Source: Ascarosepion bandense (lineage: Eukaryota; Mollusca; Cephalopoda; Sepiida; Sepiidae). From it: DNA of 64,000 nucleotides. Within the stretch, counting starts at the first letter, position 1. Every line of letters starts with the position of its first letter. Below are positions 22,915 to 33,231 of this stretch, piece after piece. Both the position numbers and the translations under genes were made by a program. The stretch spans positions 1,672,001-1,736,000 of the forward strand of contig JBBBDQ010000421.1 in assembly GCA_037127315.1 (NCBI GenBank), in the 5' to 3' direction. The notes below the pieces were generated by a model that saw only the letters and a list, made by a program, of their open reading frames with translations, was not told the origin of the DNA and did no database searches.

Positions 22915-23154
22915 ATACACCCAATGGTGTGTAGGGTAGCGTTTTTACTGTTTCTCTAACAAACTTTTTTATGAAGCAGGGTTGTTAGCCCTGCGCCCAA
23001 CCCCCAAACCTGGAGGAAGGTGATTTTCTAAGCGTAGCTTAGATGTGACACACAGCCAAAAGTAGGGGGTATCCAGTAAGGATCAAACTCACTACTCAGT
23101 TATAATGATTCTAGTAAGACAAACTTGCTAACCATTACACCATGTTGAGGTGCC
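22915..23154 (-). mobile_element. SINE family S2 with tRNA-derived head
   Basis: On the minus strand the head reads GGCACCTCAACATGGTGTAATGG-type sequence (box A) and GAGTTTGATCC (box B, read as GGATCAAACTC on the plus strand). About 60 bases follow, then a body CCTCCAGGTTTGGGGGTTGG, CAGGGCTAACAACCCTGC, TTTGTTAGAGAAACAG and a CTACCCTACACACCATTGGG end. The same body is joined to a 5S rRNA head at 49858-50124. Confidence 0.83.
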
Positions 23155-23542
23155 CATAAATTTGATAATTCTCTTAGAATTATCTCACAGGACAGCTTAA
23201 ATATATCCAGTGGTAAAACACATTCTTGTCTGTACTTCTAATTCTATTTTTGTGTAATCAGTTATGATATTTTATATTCATATAAAAGTTGTTTGTTCTC
23301 AATAATGGATAAAAAATTATCTAAATAACTTTACCAAGTGTACCAAGCTTTCCTAAAATTTCAAATAATTCAAATGTGCTATGTCAAATTTGTAATCTAT
23401 GAAACATGAGTATAGATATTTCTGCATTTTTCTTACTTACTCTGACAATTGCGAAATTATTATTCATGAGGCTCATGAAACTGCTTGCTTGATAAACTTC
23501 CCATTCATTTATACCTGGTTTCTTTGGCTATTCTATAAAAGA
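23155..23542. other. AT-rich interval, nothing recognised
   Basis: No supported feature before the Helitron. Confidence 0.5.
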
Positions 23543-24263
23543 CTAGCAGTATAGCCCGGCATTGCTCGGGTGTAATGAAAGCATTAAAACTAATCCATGG
23601 TCCTGGAGCTCAGACTCTTTGGATGTTGGCATGAAAGACTAAAAAGCAATAGTTGTTTCCAGTTAAAGCGAAACCGTAGGCTGAAAGAAAAATGAATGGA
23701 TGTAAGTCAAATTTTGATTTCCTGGTATCAATATCAAATAAGTTTTTTTCATCGTAAACTGAATTTTGAAGGCTAAGTCCTCTGAGTAAATGGTATTATG
23801 GCTGAGACTAAGAACTACAATTATATCTACTTAGAGCCAAACCCGAAGCAAAAACTAAAATAAAAGGGCTGAAAAAAATAAGGACATACAGGCAGATAAA
23901 CAGACACACACATACAAACATCTTGCCTTATATATATATATATATAATCAATTTTCTACACTATTGTAAGAACTGCAACCTTGAAACTTCTGAATATCAT
24001 TTCTTATGTCTTTGTCTATGAGTGTATCAAATTTGATTAAAATCGGACCACTCCTTCTATAACCCGATTTTTTTAATTTTCGATTTTCGTATTTATCGAG
24101 GGTACCTCGACACAAAACCTAGCTAAGAACACTCACAGACACTTATAGTACAACTGTGTAAATTTTCAAGAAAATTGGTTCAGCCACTTCGGAGTTTATA
24201 GGTAACGGATACACGCACACACAGACACACACAGACAAAGTTCCATTTATAAATAATTTTAGA
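23543..24263 (-). mobile_element. Non-autonomous Helitron, copy 3 (best 3' hairpin)
   Basis: It reads TCTAAAATTATTTATAAATG to ...GCTAG on the minus strand, flanked by A and T. The 3' end holds the diagnostic hairpin: CCCG, loop AGCAATGC, CGGG, about 8 bases before CTAG. It is otherwise collinear with copies 1 and 2 and has no coding capacity. Confidence 0.88.
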
Positions 24264-24476
24264 TTATCAACCACAAAATCATCTTTGTTACAACTGCTTT
24301 TTTGTTCTTCATCTTGGACCATATTGATCTAACTTCAGGCCTTCTATACTTTTATGTATTGCAGGTTTCTCTCCTCTGTTATCATAGAAGTGCTCTCCAA
24401 TGTATTCATTCCATTTCTGTAAGATAAAATGAATATATTTATTGCCATTATTTAAGGGAACAGTCATTGAATGTGT

Positions 24477-25325
24477 TGTTATGGTATAGGGGGTATCTTA
24501 TCTTATTTATTCTTTTTCTAGTTAAAGTAGGATTCCGTTCTAGTGAAGGGTAATTGTATACCATTGCAGGTTAACGGAATTTGGCCTTGTGGAAGATAGC
24601 CCACTATAAGTCATAAAATGATTATAAAATCAAGAAAGGCAATTTGAGTATAAAATAACATTTCAATTAATGTTTTACAAATAAGGCAATACTTGAAATA
24701 AAGGTCCAACAGAGGTTAGAATGTTCATGGAAAATAATAATGCTGAAAGAGATTAAAGGCTTAGGAGTGTAGAGGCATCTTGTAGGTAAGGGGATGTTCA
24801 TTTTGAAGTTGCCACTTCTAAGGTCAGTAAGTCAGTAAGTTGGTTTGTGTGGAATGTCTTTGAAGAGGTCACTCCTGAGGTCAATAAGTGCTTTTGAGAC
24901 AGGGAGAAGGAAAGAGGTCAGCATAGTAGCTGCTTGACTTAAGTCAAGGGGAGGCAGGTAACTCTATCCTATTGGTCATTCTGTCTGATGATGCTTTTTG
25001 TCTCCGCTTTTTATATCTGCCTTTTGGATCAAAAGCTCATTTTGAATTTCACGCTTGTATTTGATTCCGGGCTTCCCATTGGCTGGTAAATAAAATTCGC
25101 GCAGACTCACGAAATGGAAATTTGATATTTAATTAATTTTTATTTTTCAACCAGAACATCTGTGTGAATCCACCTGTGCAGAGATGATTTTATTTACCAG
25201 CCAATGGGAAGCCCGGAATCAAATACAAGCATGAAATTCAAAATGAGATGATTTTTATTCATTCGCTTTCTGGTTGTTATAGAGCAAACATCCAGCCTCG
25301 CTTTTGCTCGGTCAGTATCACCACA
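24477..25325 (-). mobile_element. Solo LTR, family LTR2, with an inverted 61-bp insert
   Basis: The plus-strand ends are TGTTATGGTATAG and TATCACCACA, i.e. TGTGGTGATA...CCATAACA in sense. It is collinear with 17106-17860 except for an extra segment at 25187-25247, which is a reverse-complement copy of 25036-25096. No clear target duplication. Confidence 0.78.
25036..25247. repeat. 61-bp inverted repeat inside LTR2
   Basis: 25036-25096 and 25187-25247 are reverse complements with one mismatch; 90 bases separate them. The second arm is absent from the other LTR2 copies and sits between two GATGA/ATGA motifs. Confidence 0.9.
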
Positions 25326-25387
25326 ATGGCAAGTAAGGTTCAGTGGAGGTCAACATAACATGGTGTACTAGTTGTGAATTGATGAAA

Positions 25388-25456
25388 GAGACTGCAATAA
25401 AAAAGAGACTGCAATAAAAAAGAGACTGCAATAAAAAAGAGACTGCAATAAAAAAG
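25388..25456. repeat. 17-bp tandem repeat, four copies
   Basis: GAGACTGCAATAAAAAA repeats at 25388, 25405, 25422 and 25439 without change. It lies just upstream of the legible transposase frame. Confidence 0.93.
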
Positions 25457-25543
25457 TGCCTGGTATATGTATTCACTGATAATTGTTAACATATCAGTGG
25501 TAGATCTGGGGAAGTGGAAACCATACACTTGCTGAAAACTACT

Positions 25544-26461
25544 CTTCCTATGCAGGTGTGAAGAAGTGGGCTGCCGAATTTAAGCGGGGCAGAGACAGCA
25601 CAGAAGATGACCCTCAGTCAGATTATCCGAAAACCTCAGCCACTGATGAACAAATTGATGCCATTCACCATATGGTTTTGGATGCTGTCCAGTAGATAGC
25701 TTAGTCCATAGGCATTAGTTCTGGTTCTATACTGTTTTAATTGAGATCTTGGGGATGAGTAAGCTGTCTGCAAAATGGGTCTCTCTAGAGCAGAAACTGA
25801 AAAAGATTGACATTTCCAGGACACTTCTGACTTACTTAATGGCTGACACTAAGAATTTCCACTGCAAATTAGTAACTAAAGATGAGAACTGGGTTTACCA
25901 CTTTGAACCTGAATCAAAGATTCAAAACAAACAGTGGAAACATGATGGTTCTCCACCCCAAAGAAGTTTAAGCAGGTAGTATCTGTTGGCAAAGTGGTGG
26001 TTTCTGTTTTTTGGGATTCTGAAAACATAATCATGATAGATTACCCCAAAAAGGAGAAAAGTATTAATGGAAAGTACTATGTATCAAAATTAAGACATCT
26101 GAAAAAAGAGATCAAGTTGAAACGCAGAAGGAAACTGAGGGCAAGAGTGCTGTTGCTCCAGGATTACGCACCCATTCACACTGCTCAGGTTGCAGTAGCT
26201 GAAGCAGCCAACAATGACTTTGAATTGGTACTCCATCCCCCTTACTCAGCCGAATTAGCTCCATCTGACTTCTTGGTTTCTAAACTCAAATCCCACCTCC
26301 ATGGTTGCCATTTTGGAAACAATGATAAGATCATAAAGGAGTTTTTGATAGAGTTTTCTGTAGAGGAGTTTTTGGAGGGATGGAGCACCCCTTTCTTCCA
26401 CAATGGAATTGCAATGCTGAAGCATCACTGGATCAAGTGCATTGATGTCAAGGAGTACTAA
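25544..26461 (+). pseudogene. Mariner (DD34D) transposase
   Basis: Mariner transposases cut and paste the element at TA sites. The frame begins in the N-terminal DNA-binding region (GVKKWAAEFKRGRDSTEDDP), passes two stops near 25694-25740, and resumes with GMSKLSAKWVSLEQK. The catalytic triad is legible: DENWVYHFEPESK (first Asp), LLQDYAPIHTAQ (second Asp), then exactly 34 residues to the third Asp in YSAELAPSDF. The C-terminus ends KCIDVKEY at a natural position. A frameshift near 25970 separates the two main frames. The match to KRxxMDIS, HFEPESKxQxKQW and IDYxxKxxxINGxYY is close to mellifera/irritans-type mariners; the subfamily is inference. The N-terminal helix-turn-helix is largely missing. 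Confidence 0.9.
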
Positions 26462-26512
26462 ATTAAAAAATAGTGAAAAAATGCCTTGTTTCTTCAGCTT
26501 TTTCTGGGTGAG

Positions 26513-26740
26513 TGTTGTAACCTAAAAGGTTATTAGTAATAACCCAAACCAAGGTTGGAAATAAATAGTAATATTTATAAAATCAGCAAATACAAGACAC
26601 GCAAGCTGTGTGAAGTAAATTACCACTGCTAGTAGAGAACTGCTTGACAGTAAGAAGACACCACCCTCTCTCAATAGAGTTCAACATATTATATAAGGAT
26701 TGGGATATACCCATTACTGTCCATAAGTACGTACATAACA
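26513..26740 (-). repeat. 3' LTR of gypsy copy A
   Basis: Direct repeat of 31337-31556; about 90 per cent alike by eye. A small insertion (GTACGTACATA-like) lies near its sense start. The pair's divergence indicates an old insertion. Confidence 0.88.
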
Positions 26741-27051
26741 CCTCCCACTTAGATTTACTCTGCATGGATTCAATATTTTTTTCTTTTAGGGTAGATCTTC
26801 ATTTTTTCCATAAGCCTACATTTTACTCTTACTATGCCTTTTCTGGACTTCTATTTCAGGAACTTTCTGAGGGATGGGTATCTTAAATGTATCAAAAAGA
26901 AGCTCCATAGGTTCAACCTCGTCTGGATTATTGTTCTCTTCCATTGTATATTTAATTTTGATTTGATTAAAGTGCCTTTTGTGCACTATTTTTGATTTGA
27001 TATACCATCCTTCCAATTTATTGGCCAGTAGTTCTAACTTCCCAATATGTT

Positions 27052-27933
27052 TTATTTGTTTGATACATCCAGTAAAAAACCTTTTTTTATAAAAATCATT
27101 TTCAGCCTTTTGTACCGTATGATCAATTTTTCCTTATTGGGTATTAGTTTATCAAATACTGATTGTATTTTATAAGCAAAAAAAAAAAATTCCACTGGTG
27201 TCATGGCGAAAGGCGCATTTTTATTTAGAAAAGTAAAATTACAGCAAAAATTGCTGTAATGCTGCATTTGTGAACACACTATTGGATTTTTCAGAGCCCT
27301 TTTGAAAGTAGCCACAAAATGCTTTGGCCGCTACTTCTAGGATGCTAGGGGGCAATTGTTATGTGCCCTACCACAAACATTTTGCAAAATTCTTTAAATT
27401 CTTTTGATGTAAGTTGCATGCATTTATTTTTTGAAAGAATAAAATCTGGAACTCTGAACCTCACTAAACAGTTTGTGTAGAAACTGAATTACTACTTGTA
27501 AGGTTAGTTTCTTACATCAGAATATTTCTGGCCACTTGGAAAAACTGTCTGTTGGTTCACTTAATGGATCATATTATTTATATGATCCATTAAGTGGACC
27601 AGCAAAGTCAATGTGAAGACATGACCATGTGCGGTCAGTTTCTGGCCATGGGTTGAACTTTATTGGTGGTGCTTTAGCCGCCAAAGCACAGCCTTTGCAT
27701 GACTTTACCAATGTTTCAATGTCTCTATCCATGCTTTGCTAGTATACATAACTTCTTATTATGCTTTTCATTCTGGATATACCAGGATGTCCTGCATGGA
27801 ACTCTTTCAGGATTTGTTTTTTTCGAGTGCTACTCTTTCACTATACATGAGAATGTCATCATACATTGAATAAACCTTAGCATAGGTTTTACTCCTGTCT
27901 TTTAGCTTTTCCTTTATTTCCATAAGGAACTTG
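27052..27933 (-). pseudogene. Gypsy integrase (copy A), with a hairpin replacing part of the core
   Basis: Minus-strand frames contain LTLLVHLMDH in one frame and HIDFAGPLNGSY in another (first catalytic Asp region), then, after a 39-bp palindrome, DSFSKWPEI. Further on RVPDFI (for FGVPDxI), QLTSKEFKEFCKMF and HPRSSGQS occur, then a C-terminal IQSVFDKLIPNKEKL. The YxLIVVD codons are replaced by an inverted copy of the preceding bases (27558-27596). Confidence 0.75.
27558..27596. repeat. Perfect 17-bp hairpin in the integrase
   Basis: CACTTAATGGATCATAT, loop TATTT, then its exact reverse complement. The left arm is the integrase coding sequence (PLNGSY) and the right arm replaces the expected next codons. 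Confidence 0.9.
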
Positions 27934-28399
27934 TCATCCAACACTTTCTTTTAAATTTCTTTCAAAAGTCACCGGTAGTTTCTGCACAGTATTGTACAGT
28001 ACATTTTTTATCTCTACTTCCGATTGTAGAGAAGCAATGACTGTGTCTTCTAAAGGTTCATTATTTTTTGGAATAAGTCTGGACAATCCAAGTGTGTGAT
28101 TTAACTTACTTGACGGCAAGTAATCCATTCTAAAATTGTAATTTAGGAGAATGGTTCCCCATCGCTGTAACCTATTAGCTGCATGAATCGGTGTTTCTTT
28201 TTTTTTTACCCATAAATAGCTCACAACAGTTTGTGATCCGTTTGTAAAGTAAACCTTCTCCCATAAATGAATCTATTAAATTTTTAAAGACAATCCCTAA
28301 ACTTTCCTTTTCTATCACAGAATATTTTTTTTCAGCTTGAAAAAGCGTCCTGGATGCATGTGCAATAGGTTTCATTGAGCCATCTTCAAATTTATGCAT
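27934..28399 (-). pseudogene. Gypsy RNase H and connection (copy A)
   Basis: MHKFEDGSMKPIAHASRTL, AEKKYSVIEKESLGIVF (the RNase H Glu region) and, after a frameshift, HAANRLQRWGTILLNYNF are diagnostic for gypsy RNase H. The sequence then runs through SSKLNHTLGLSRL (normally N-x-x-ADxLSRL) to the connection domain. Confidence 0.85.
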
Positions 28400-29425
28400 A
28401 ATGCAGGCTTCTATATCATATGCACTAGCACCACTTGCTATGATTATTTCCTTTTTATATGATTATTTGCTTTTTTTTTTATGTGACAAAAACAAGTCTG
28501 ACATTTGTATTTCTTTAACTTTTTTTGAATGTTTTCTGGCACTCTGTTGTCCAGATCCATTTAGAGTGTGTCTTCAATAGTGAATTTAATGGGGCAAACA
28601 ATGCATGTTTGGCATAAAAACATTGTAATAGCTTGCTAATTACCAGCTTGTAGGGAACTGACATTTCCAAGATCAGGAATGTCTTTTATAGCACTGGCTC
28701 ATGCTGGATCTTGTCTTCTGCCATTCTTGTCAATTATTTGATTTTGTCCACAAAGAATTCACACTTTTTGTCCCTCAGCTTCAATCCATAGTCCTGAATT
28801 CTTTTGAAAACTTCAAAAACATTTTCCTTATGTTTTTCTGGGTTTTTACCTTTTCAGCAAAATATTATCAAGATATGCAACTGCAAATTCAAATTCACTC
28901 AGCATTGTGTCCATGAATTACTGAAAAATAGCTGAAGCAACCTTAATACCAAATGGCAAACTATTGAATTTATACAATCCTTGTTGTGTATTTATGGTCC
29001 ATAATCTTGAATATTCGTCATCTACTTGAATCTGAAGATATGCCTTGCTTAGGCCAATTTTAGAAAATATCTGACTTCCACTAAGTTGTGCAAAAACTTC
29101 TTCCCTCCCCAGAAGTGGGTAATGATAACTTTTGAGGGCATTGTTCAAACCCATAGAAAAATCTGTGCAGATATACATCTCTTTTGACTTTTTTATGTAT
29201 ACTGTAGGTGAAACCCAGTTGCTATGCTCAACTTTGGACAAAATGCTCATTTTTTCAAGTCTGTCAAGCTTGTTATTTATTTGTTTTATTGATGCAAAGG
29301 GTACATTTCTTTTCTTTTTGAAAACAGGATGTACGTTTTCCTTTAGCTCAAATTTTGCTTTCAGTTTATTACACCTGCCTAGACCACCAGGAAATACCTC
29401 TGGGAATTAATTATAAGTTCTTTCT
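28400..29425 (-). pseudogene. Gypsy reverse transcriptase (copy A)
   Basis: LSKVEHSNWVSPTVYIKK and MYICTDFSMGLNNALK are RT motifs (S-W-x-S-P; R-I-C-x-D-F). The next frame part has FSKIGLSKAYLQIQVD (motif A, catalytic Asp changed to Gly), LPFGIKVASAIFQ, then AYLDNILL where YLDD should be, so a second catalytic Asp is Asn (28864-28875). Stops interrupt it further on. The RT is clearly dead. Confidence 0.88.
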
Positions 29426-29770
29426 TTAAAGTTTCTGTTTTGTTCGTAGAATTATTAATTCTCTAGAAAAACAAACTAATTGGACTGTTCCATAATTTAA
29501 ACTGCTCCATCCAATCTGTCCCAAAAAGGTCATTTTTTTTTTCATTACAAATAGTCTTAACTTCAACGCTTTTTTTTGTTTTTTGTTTAAAGTCACATTT
29601 GTAATAAATTCTCCTTCGAATTTTGTTTTTTGTCCTGTCACACTACGAGCTATTTTTTTGGTAAACATTAACGTTGGTTTGCCAGTTTTCCTCCATGTAT
29701 ATTCATTTATTATACTTAAGTCAGATCTGCTATACAATTTGATATTTTTGTTCAAGATTTTTAACTGCAC
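29426..29770 (-). pseudogene. Gypsy protease region (copy A)
   Basis: This frame covers the retroviral-type aspartic protease position. The active-site triplet (D-T/S-G) is replaced: LYSRSDLSIINEYTW. It continues TGQKTKFEGEFITNV and MTFLGQIGWSSLNY, the linker to RT. Loss of the catalytic Asp makes the enzyme inactive. Confidence 0.65.
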
Positions 29771-29927
29771 AAATTTTCTTGTATTTCAACCGGAAGATTC
29801 ATTTGCATTAGTTACTTTAATGCGATTACTCACTCATTTGTTTTTATTTTTGTCTTACAATGAGTTTTTTTTTATGTCCTTTTCTTTTACATGAAAACAT
29901 TCCTAATTTTTAAATGGACAAACATTA

Positions 29928-30098
29928 CAGTGTAACCCGGATATAAGAGAGTTGTCGGGGACCGAATAAAAGTTATCTTATATCCGGGTTTGGTCTATTT
30001 TATGTACATTACCACAGGATCTAATTTGGAACCAAAGAAAATCTCTCTTATATCTGAGTTTCTCTTATATCAGGATGTCTTATATCCGGGTTATACTA
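29928..30098. mobile_element. pogo/Tigger-like MITE inside gypsy copy A
   Basis: 171 bp with ends CAGTGTAACCCGGATATAAG and CTTATATCCGGGTTATACTA, inverted repeats of about 20 bp, flanked by TA on both sides (29926-29927, 30099-30100). CAGTG termini and TA target sites are typical of pogo/Tigger-type elements. It carries further internal copies of the TTATATC motif and no coding frame. Confidence 0.8.
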
Positions 30099-30145
30099 TA
30101 AAAATGTCGTTAGTGGGGGTTAGGAGTAATGTCTTTTTCCTTTCT

Positions 30146-30770
30146 TCACTTTATTTTATGGTGCACCATTTTAATGTGCGACACACTGCTTAGTTCGATA
30201 ATTTTAGCATCTGGATAAAATTTTTTAAATCTCTCACAATCTTTAGCTACATTTTGTAAAATGAGATTGGGCTCATTTTCAAGTTTATTCAGAACCCTTC
30301 TCCTGGTTTCAGTGTCTCTTGTTGACACCAACCCTTGAACAAATATTAAGCATTTGTCAGGGCTTAATTCTGCCAGTTTGAATGCCTCACACTGATTATT
30401 CACGGTGCTAGCAAATTTTGTGAAGTCTTCATCATTATTTTTTATCAAGTTCATACATTTCCATCTTTTATGGAACAGTGATGTCTTTGAACTAAACACT
30501 TCTGAAAACAAAATAACTGTTTCTTTAAATGTTTAGGAATTCAACATTGCCTAGTTTTCTTAAAACATGTCTGACCTTTTTGTGGTTAGACCAATTTGCA
30601 TAGTCCATTTTGTAACGTCTTCATATCTATAGAAATATGCTGAAAATGTTAAGCCTTTTTCTGGAATATAACTAAATTCCTCTATCGCTTTTATGATAGC
30701 ATCTTGAGAAAAAGCACTTAAATCATCATTCATGTTACTTGTTATCATTTTTGCTGTTGTTTTAACAACA
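30146..30770 (-). pseudogene. Gypsy gag (copy A)
   Basis: Two frames together give a gag-like protein: AFSQDAIIKAIEEFSYIPEK and FSAYFYRYEDV, then, after a frameshift, TSLFHKRWKCMNL, NNDEDFTKFASTVNNQCEAF and FVQGLVSTRDTETRRRVLNK. The same blocks occur in the gag of copy B (39917-40771). Gag forms the particle that packages element RNA. The zinc knuckle expected downstream is lost, and a MITE lies at that position. Confidence 0.75.
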
Positions 30771-30939
30771 ATTTACTGAATTTTTTGAGTCTTTGTTCTG
30801 AAAATTCTTGCTGTTCTTTTAAGAATTCCAACAAAACCTTTTTAAATACCTTTATTTTTACTTTTTACAAAAGTATATATATATATTAAATCTTGTAAGT
30901 TGAACAACTGGTTGAGATCCCCATAATTCTTGGTAAATC

Positions 30940-31336
30940 CTTGTAGCCCCAAAATACTTTGCAGCTTTGGTACTTTTTTTTTCACCAACGTATCCTTGTT
31001 GAATTTTCTTAAAAACCCTTGTTTGCAAAAGTTATATCGGTAACTTTTTTCCTGTGAGTTTTGCTGAAACTTTATTCATAGAATGCTGTACAACATTTAG
31101 TTGTATTCAGCCAAAATCTTCATTACAAAAATGTTGTATTGGTGATCTTTTTCTTGAGGTTGGCCAAATTCTCTGCCCCCCAAAATCTTTGTCACTGAAA
31201 TATCTGACAGCCAAAATGTTCATCACAAAAATCTTCTTTAGCCAAAATATTGTATTTGGCCAAATCTTTGCTGTCAAATCTTTGATGGCCAAATCTTCAT
31301 CATAAAATTCCAATGACTAAATCTTTGTCACCAACA
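30940..31336 (-). repeat. Gypsy leader with reiterated primer-site-like motif
   Basis: Directly after the 5' LTR, the sense strand repeats variants of GACAAAGATTTTGGC or GATGAAGATTTGGCC about every 20-30 bases for some 250 bases. The first variant overlaps the position of the primer-binding site. Confidence 0.6.
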
Positions 31337-31556
31337 TTTTGTAACCTAAAAAGTTATTGTGTGAGTAATAACCCAAGCAGAGGTTGAAAATAAATAGTAA
31401 TATTTATAATATTATCAAATACAAGACTTGCAAGCTGTGTGAAGTAAATAACCACTGCTAGTAGAGAACTGCTAGACAGTAAGAAAGACACCACTCTCTC
31501 AACAGAGTCCAACATATTATATAAGGATTGGGACATACCCATTACTGTCCATAACA
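31337..31556 (-). repeat. 5' LTR of gypsy copy A
   Basis: It starts TGTTATGGACAGTAATGG in sense and ends ...TTACAAAA. The downstream TTGGTGACAAAGAT at the junction resembles the TTGGTGAC-type primer-binding sites of gypsy elements. Confidence 0.85.
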
Positions 31557-31600
31557 GTGAGGCTTAGAACTTTTTGAATGACCCACATATCTTGCTTATA
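31557..31600 (+). mobile_element. Mariner right end after the gypsy insertion
   Basis: It begins with the second GTGAG target copy and continues GCTTAGAACTTTTTGAATGA, resembling a mariner terminal repeat. Directly joined in the ancestral element to 26507. Confidence 0.6.
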
Positions 31601-32790
31601 CATTTAAGCAATTAAATCTGAAAACTATTAAAATTTCTTACGTATCCCCAAAACATAGAACATGAGAAAAATTGCTGGTTCATCAGCTGAAAACAACACT
31701 ATTTGCATTTTGGTAGTTTTTCAGATTTAGTAAAAGTGGTTTTGTAGTAAATGAAGTTTCACAATAATTTATGATGGTTATAGAAAACACACTAATGCTA
31801 AAATATAAGTTCACAAAATAAAATTTTTTTAAGTCTTCTCAAAGAAGTACAAAAATTTTAATGACTAATTGAAAGCACACAGAATATTGATATAAAATTA
31901 TTGCAGCAAAAACTACTTCCACTATTTACATTATTTGAACTGTAGACTTCATCTTTATACATACAATTATATATACTTTTTATACATACAACAGTTGAAA
32001 CATTCACAATGTTTCAACTGTTGTATGTACTGGTCTTCTTTGGATGATATTTGTTTGAATTTTGAACCAAACCCAGTCAATCTGTATGTTGGTGTTTCTG
32101 AAGATTGGTTTGATGACATTTGTGTGAACGTTCTTTCCATGTTTATTTCCTGAAATAGACTGATGTATAAGTTTTACATTCTGGGCCACTAAGTAAAGAC
32201 ACTAAGAATCTGTTCCATTTCCTTCACCTACTGCTTGCAAATATTGTGACAGAGATTGGGAAAGATCAAGAACTTTTCCTGTAGTTTGTTGTTGCCCTGC
32301 CATTCATAGATAAAAATTTCAATTCCATGCTTTATTTTGTTTTTTATATGTCAATGCACAATGCACATGACATAGATTTTTTTGAAATTGACATAGCTAT
32401 TGCAAAGTTGCAGTCTGTGTTAGTTCATTTGCTGCATTTTAGGACTTGGTGAAAAAAAATTGGATTTTCTTCAAATGGTGCTGCCTTCAGAGCAAATTTA
32501 CAGTGGACACCTCCTTCTTTCATGCAATCAGCACTTTCATATAATTTAAGGATGGGATTCTTTTTCACTACCCACTGCAATAAATAGCCATACTGACTTA
32601 TTCAGTGTGTTCCATATTGGTCAACTGATAATGATATTATCCTGTCTAAAGCCAACACAAGAAGTAGTAATAAAAGCCACAGAAGACAGCCTCATTTGAA
32701 GAAAATCCAATTTTTCAACCAATTTTTAAAGCAAAATTTGAACAAATATTGAAGCTATAAAGAGATGGTTAATGTTTATTGTTTCGGCCT
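31601..32790. other. AT-rich interval with one hairpin
   Basis: Apart from the perfect hairpin at 31983-32029 no gene or known repeat is seen. Confidence 0.5.
31983..32029. repeat. Perfect 22-bp hairpin, 3-nt loop
   Basis: TACATACAACAGTTGAAACA begins the left arm, which is followed by loop CAC and the exact reverse complement. It is long for chance and has no element termini recognised around it. Confidence 0.92.
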
Positions 32791-33231
32791 TGTGTCATAC
32801 ATAACTGAATTCCCTACAACTTACACCTTGTTTGTTATCATCAGAAGGTTGTCAGCAGGTTGGAATGTTAGAATGTGTGGATGTGTGGAAGAATAATGTA
32901 TATATTTTGTATGTTTGAGTAGAAATTTATCGATAGAAAAGGATAACAAGAATTTCTAGAAGTTAATGTTCAATAAGAAAGTTAAGGGTATCAGGAGTTC
33001 ATAGTAGTATGTGTGTGTGTATGTTATCATTGAGTAGGGATGTTGAGAATGGAGAAGAAGTGAAAGGAATCTGCACACAAGAAAGAAAGAGAAGAAAACG
33101 ACCGTCCGAGTGGACTTGAAGTTTTTCCCTTGTTACATTTTAGTTTGTCGTCTCTGCTGCTTCCAGCTGACTGTCTGGCTGATCTTCCTTTTGCCTTTTA
33201 TAACCATTCAGTTTTTTTGCACTGGATCACT
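32791..33231 (-). mobile_element. LTR1-family LTR (copy c), interrupted by LTR3
   Basis: It ends in sense with TTCAGTTATGTATGACACA like copy a and shares blocks GTTGTCAGCAGGTTGGAA and TAGAAGTTAATGTTCAAT on the plus strand. It stops where the GC-richer LTR3 begins; the continuation beyond 33664 is not clearly recognised. Confidence 0.6.

Larger units (their letters stand above)
25326..26507 (+). mobile_element. Mariner transposon, left part (split by gypsy copy A)
   Basis: The transposase pseudogene (25544-26461) and flanks end at 26507. The gypsy element follows, and mariner-like 3' sequence (GTGAGGCTTAGAACTTTTTG) resumes at 31557. That end resembles a mariner terminal inverted repeat. The matching 5' inverted repeat is not evident; the left boundary is set by the LTR2 at 25325 and may be truncated. 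Confidence 0.65.
26513..31556 (-). mobile_element. Ty3/gypsy retrotransposon, copy A, complete ends
   Basis: A 5.0-kb minus-strand element with LTRs of about 220-228 bp at 31337-31556 (5') and 26513-26740 (3'). The LTR reads TGTTATGGACAG...GGTTACAACA in sense. GTGAG flanks both sides (26508-26512 and 31557-31561), a 5-bp target duplication as expected for this group. Inside, in order on the minus strand: a leader with repeats, gag, a MITE, protease remnant, RT, RNase H and integrase, all with stops or frameshifts. It split a mariner element. Confidence 0.88.

Noticed and set aside
25388..25456. Possible regulatory repeat array of the mariner
   Set aside because: Four identical 17-bp units with A-runs look like simple tandem slippage; no evidence of function.
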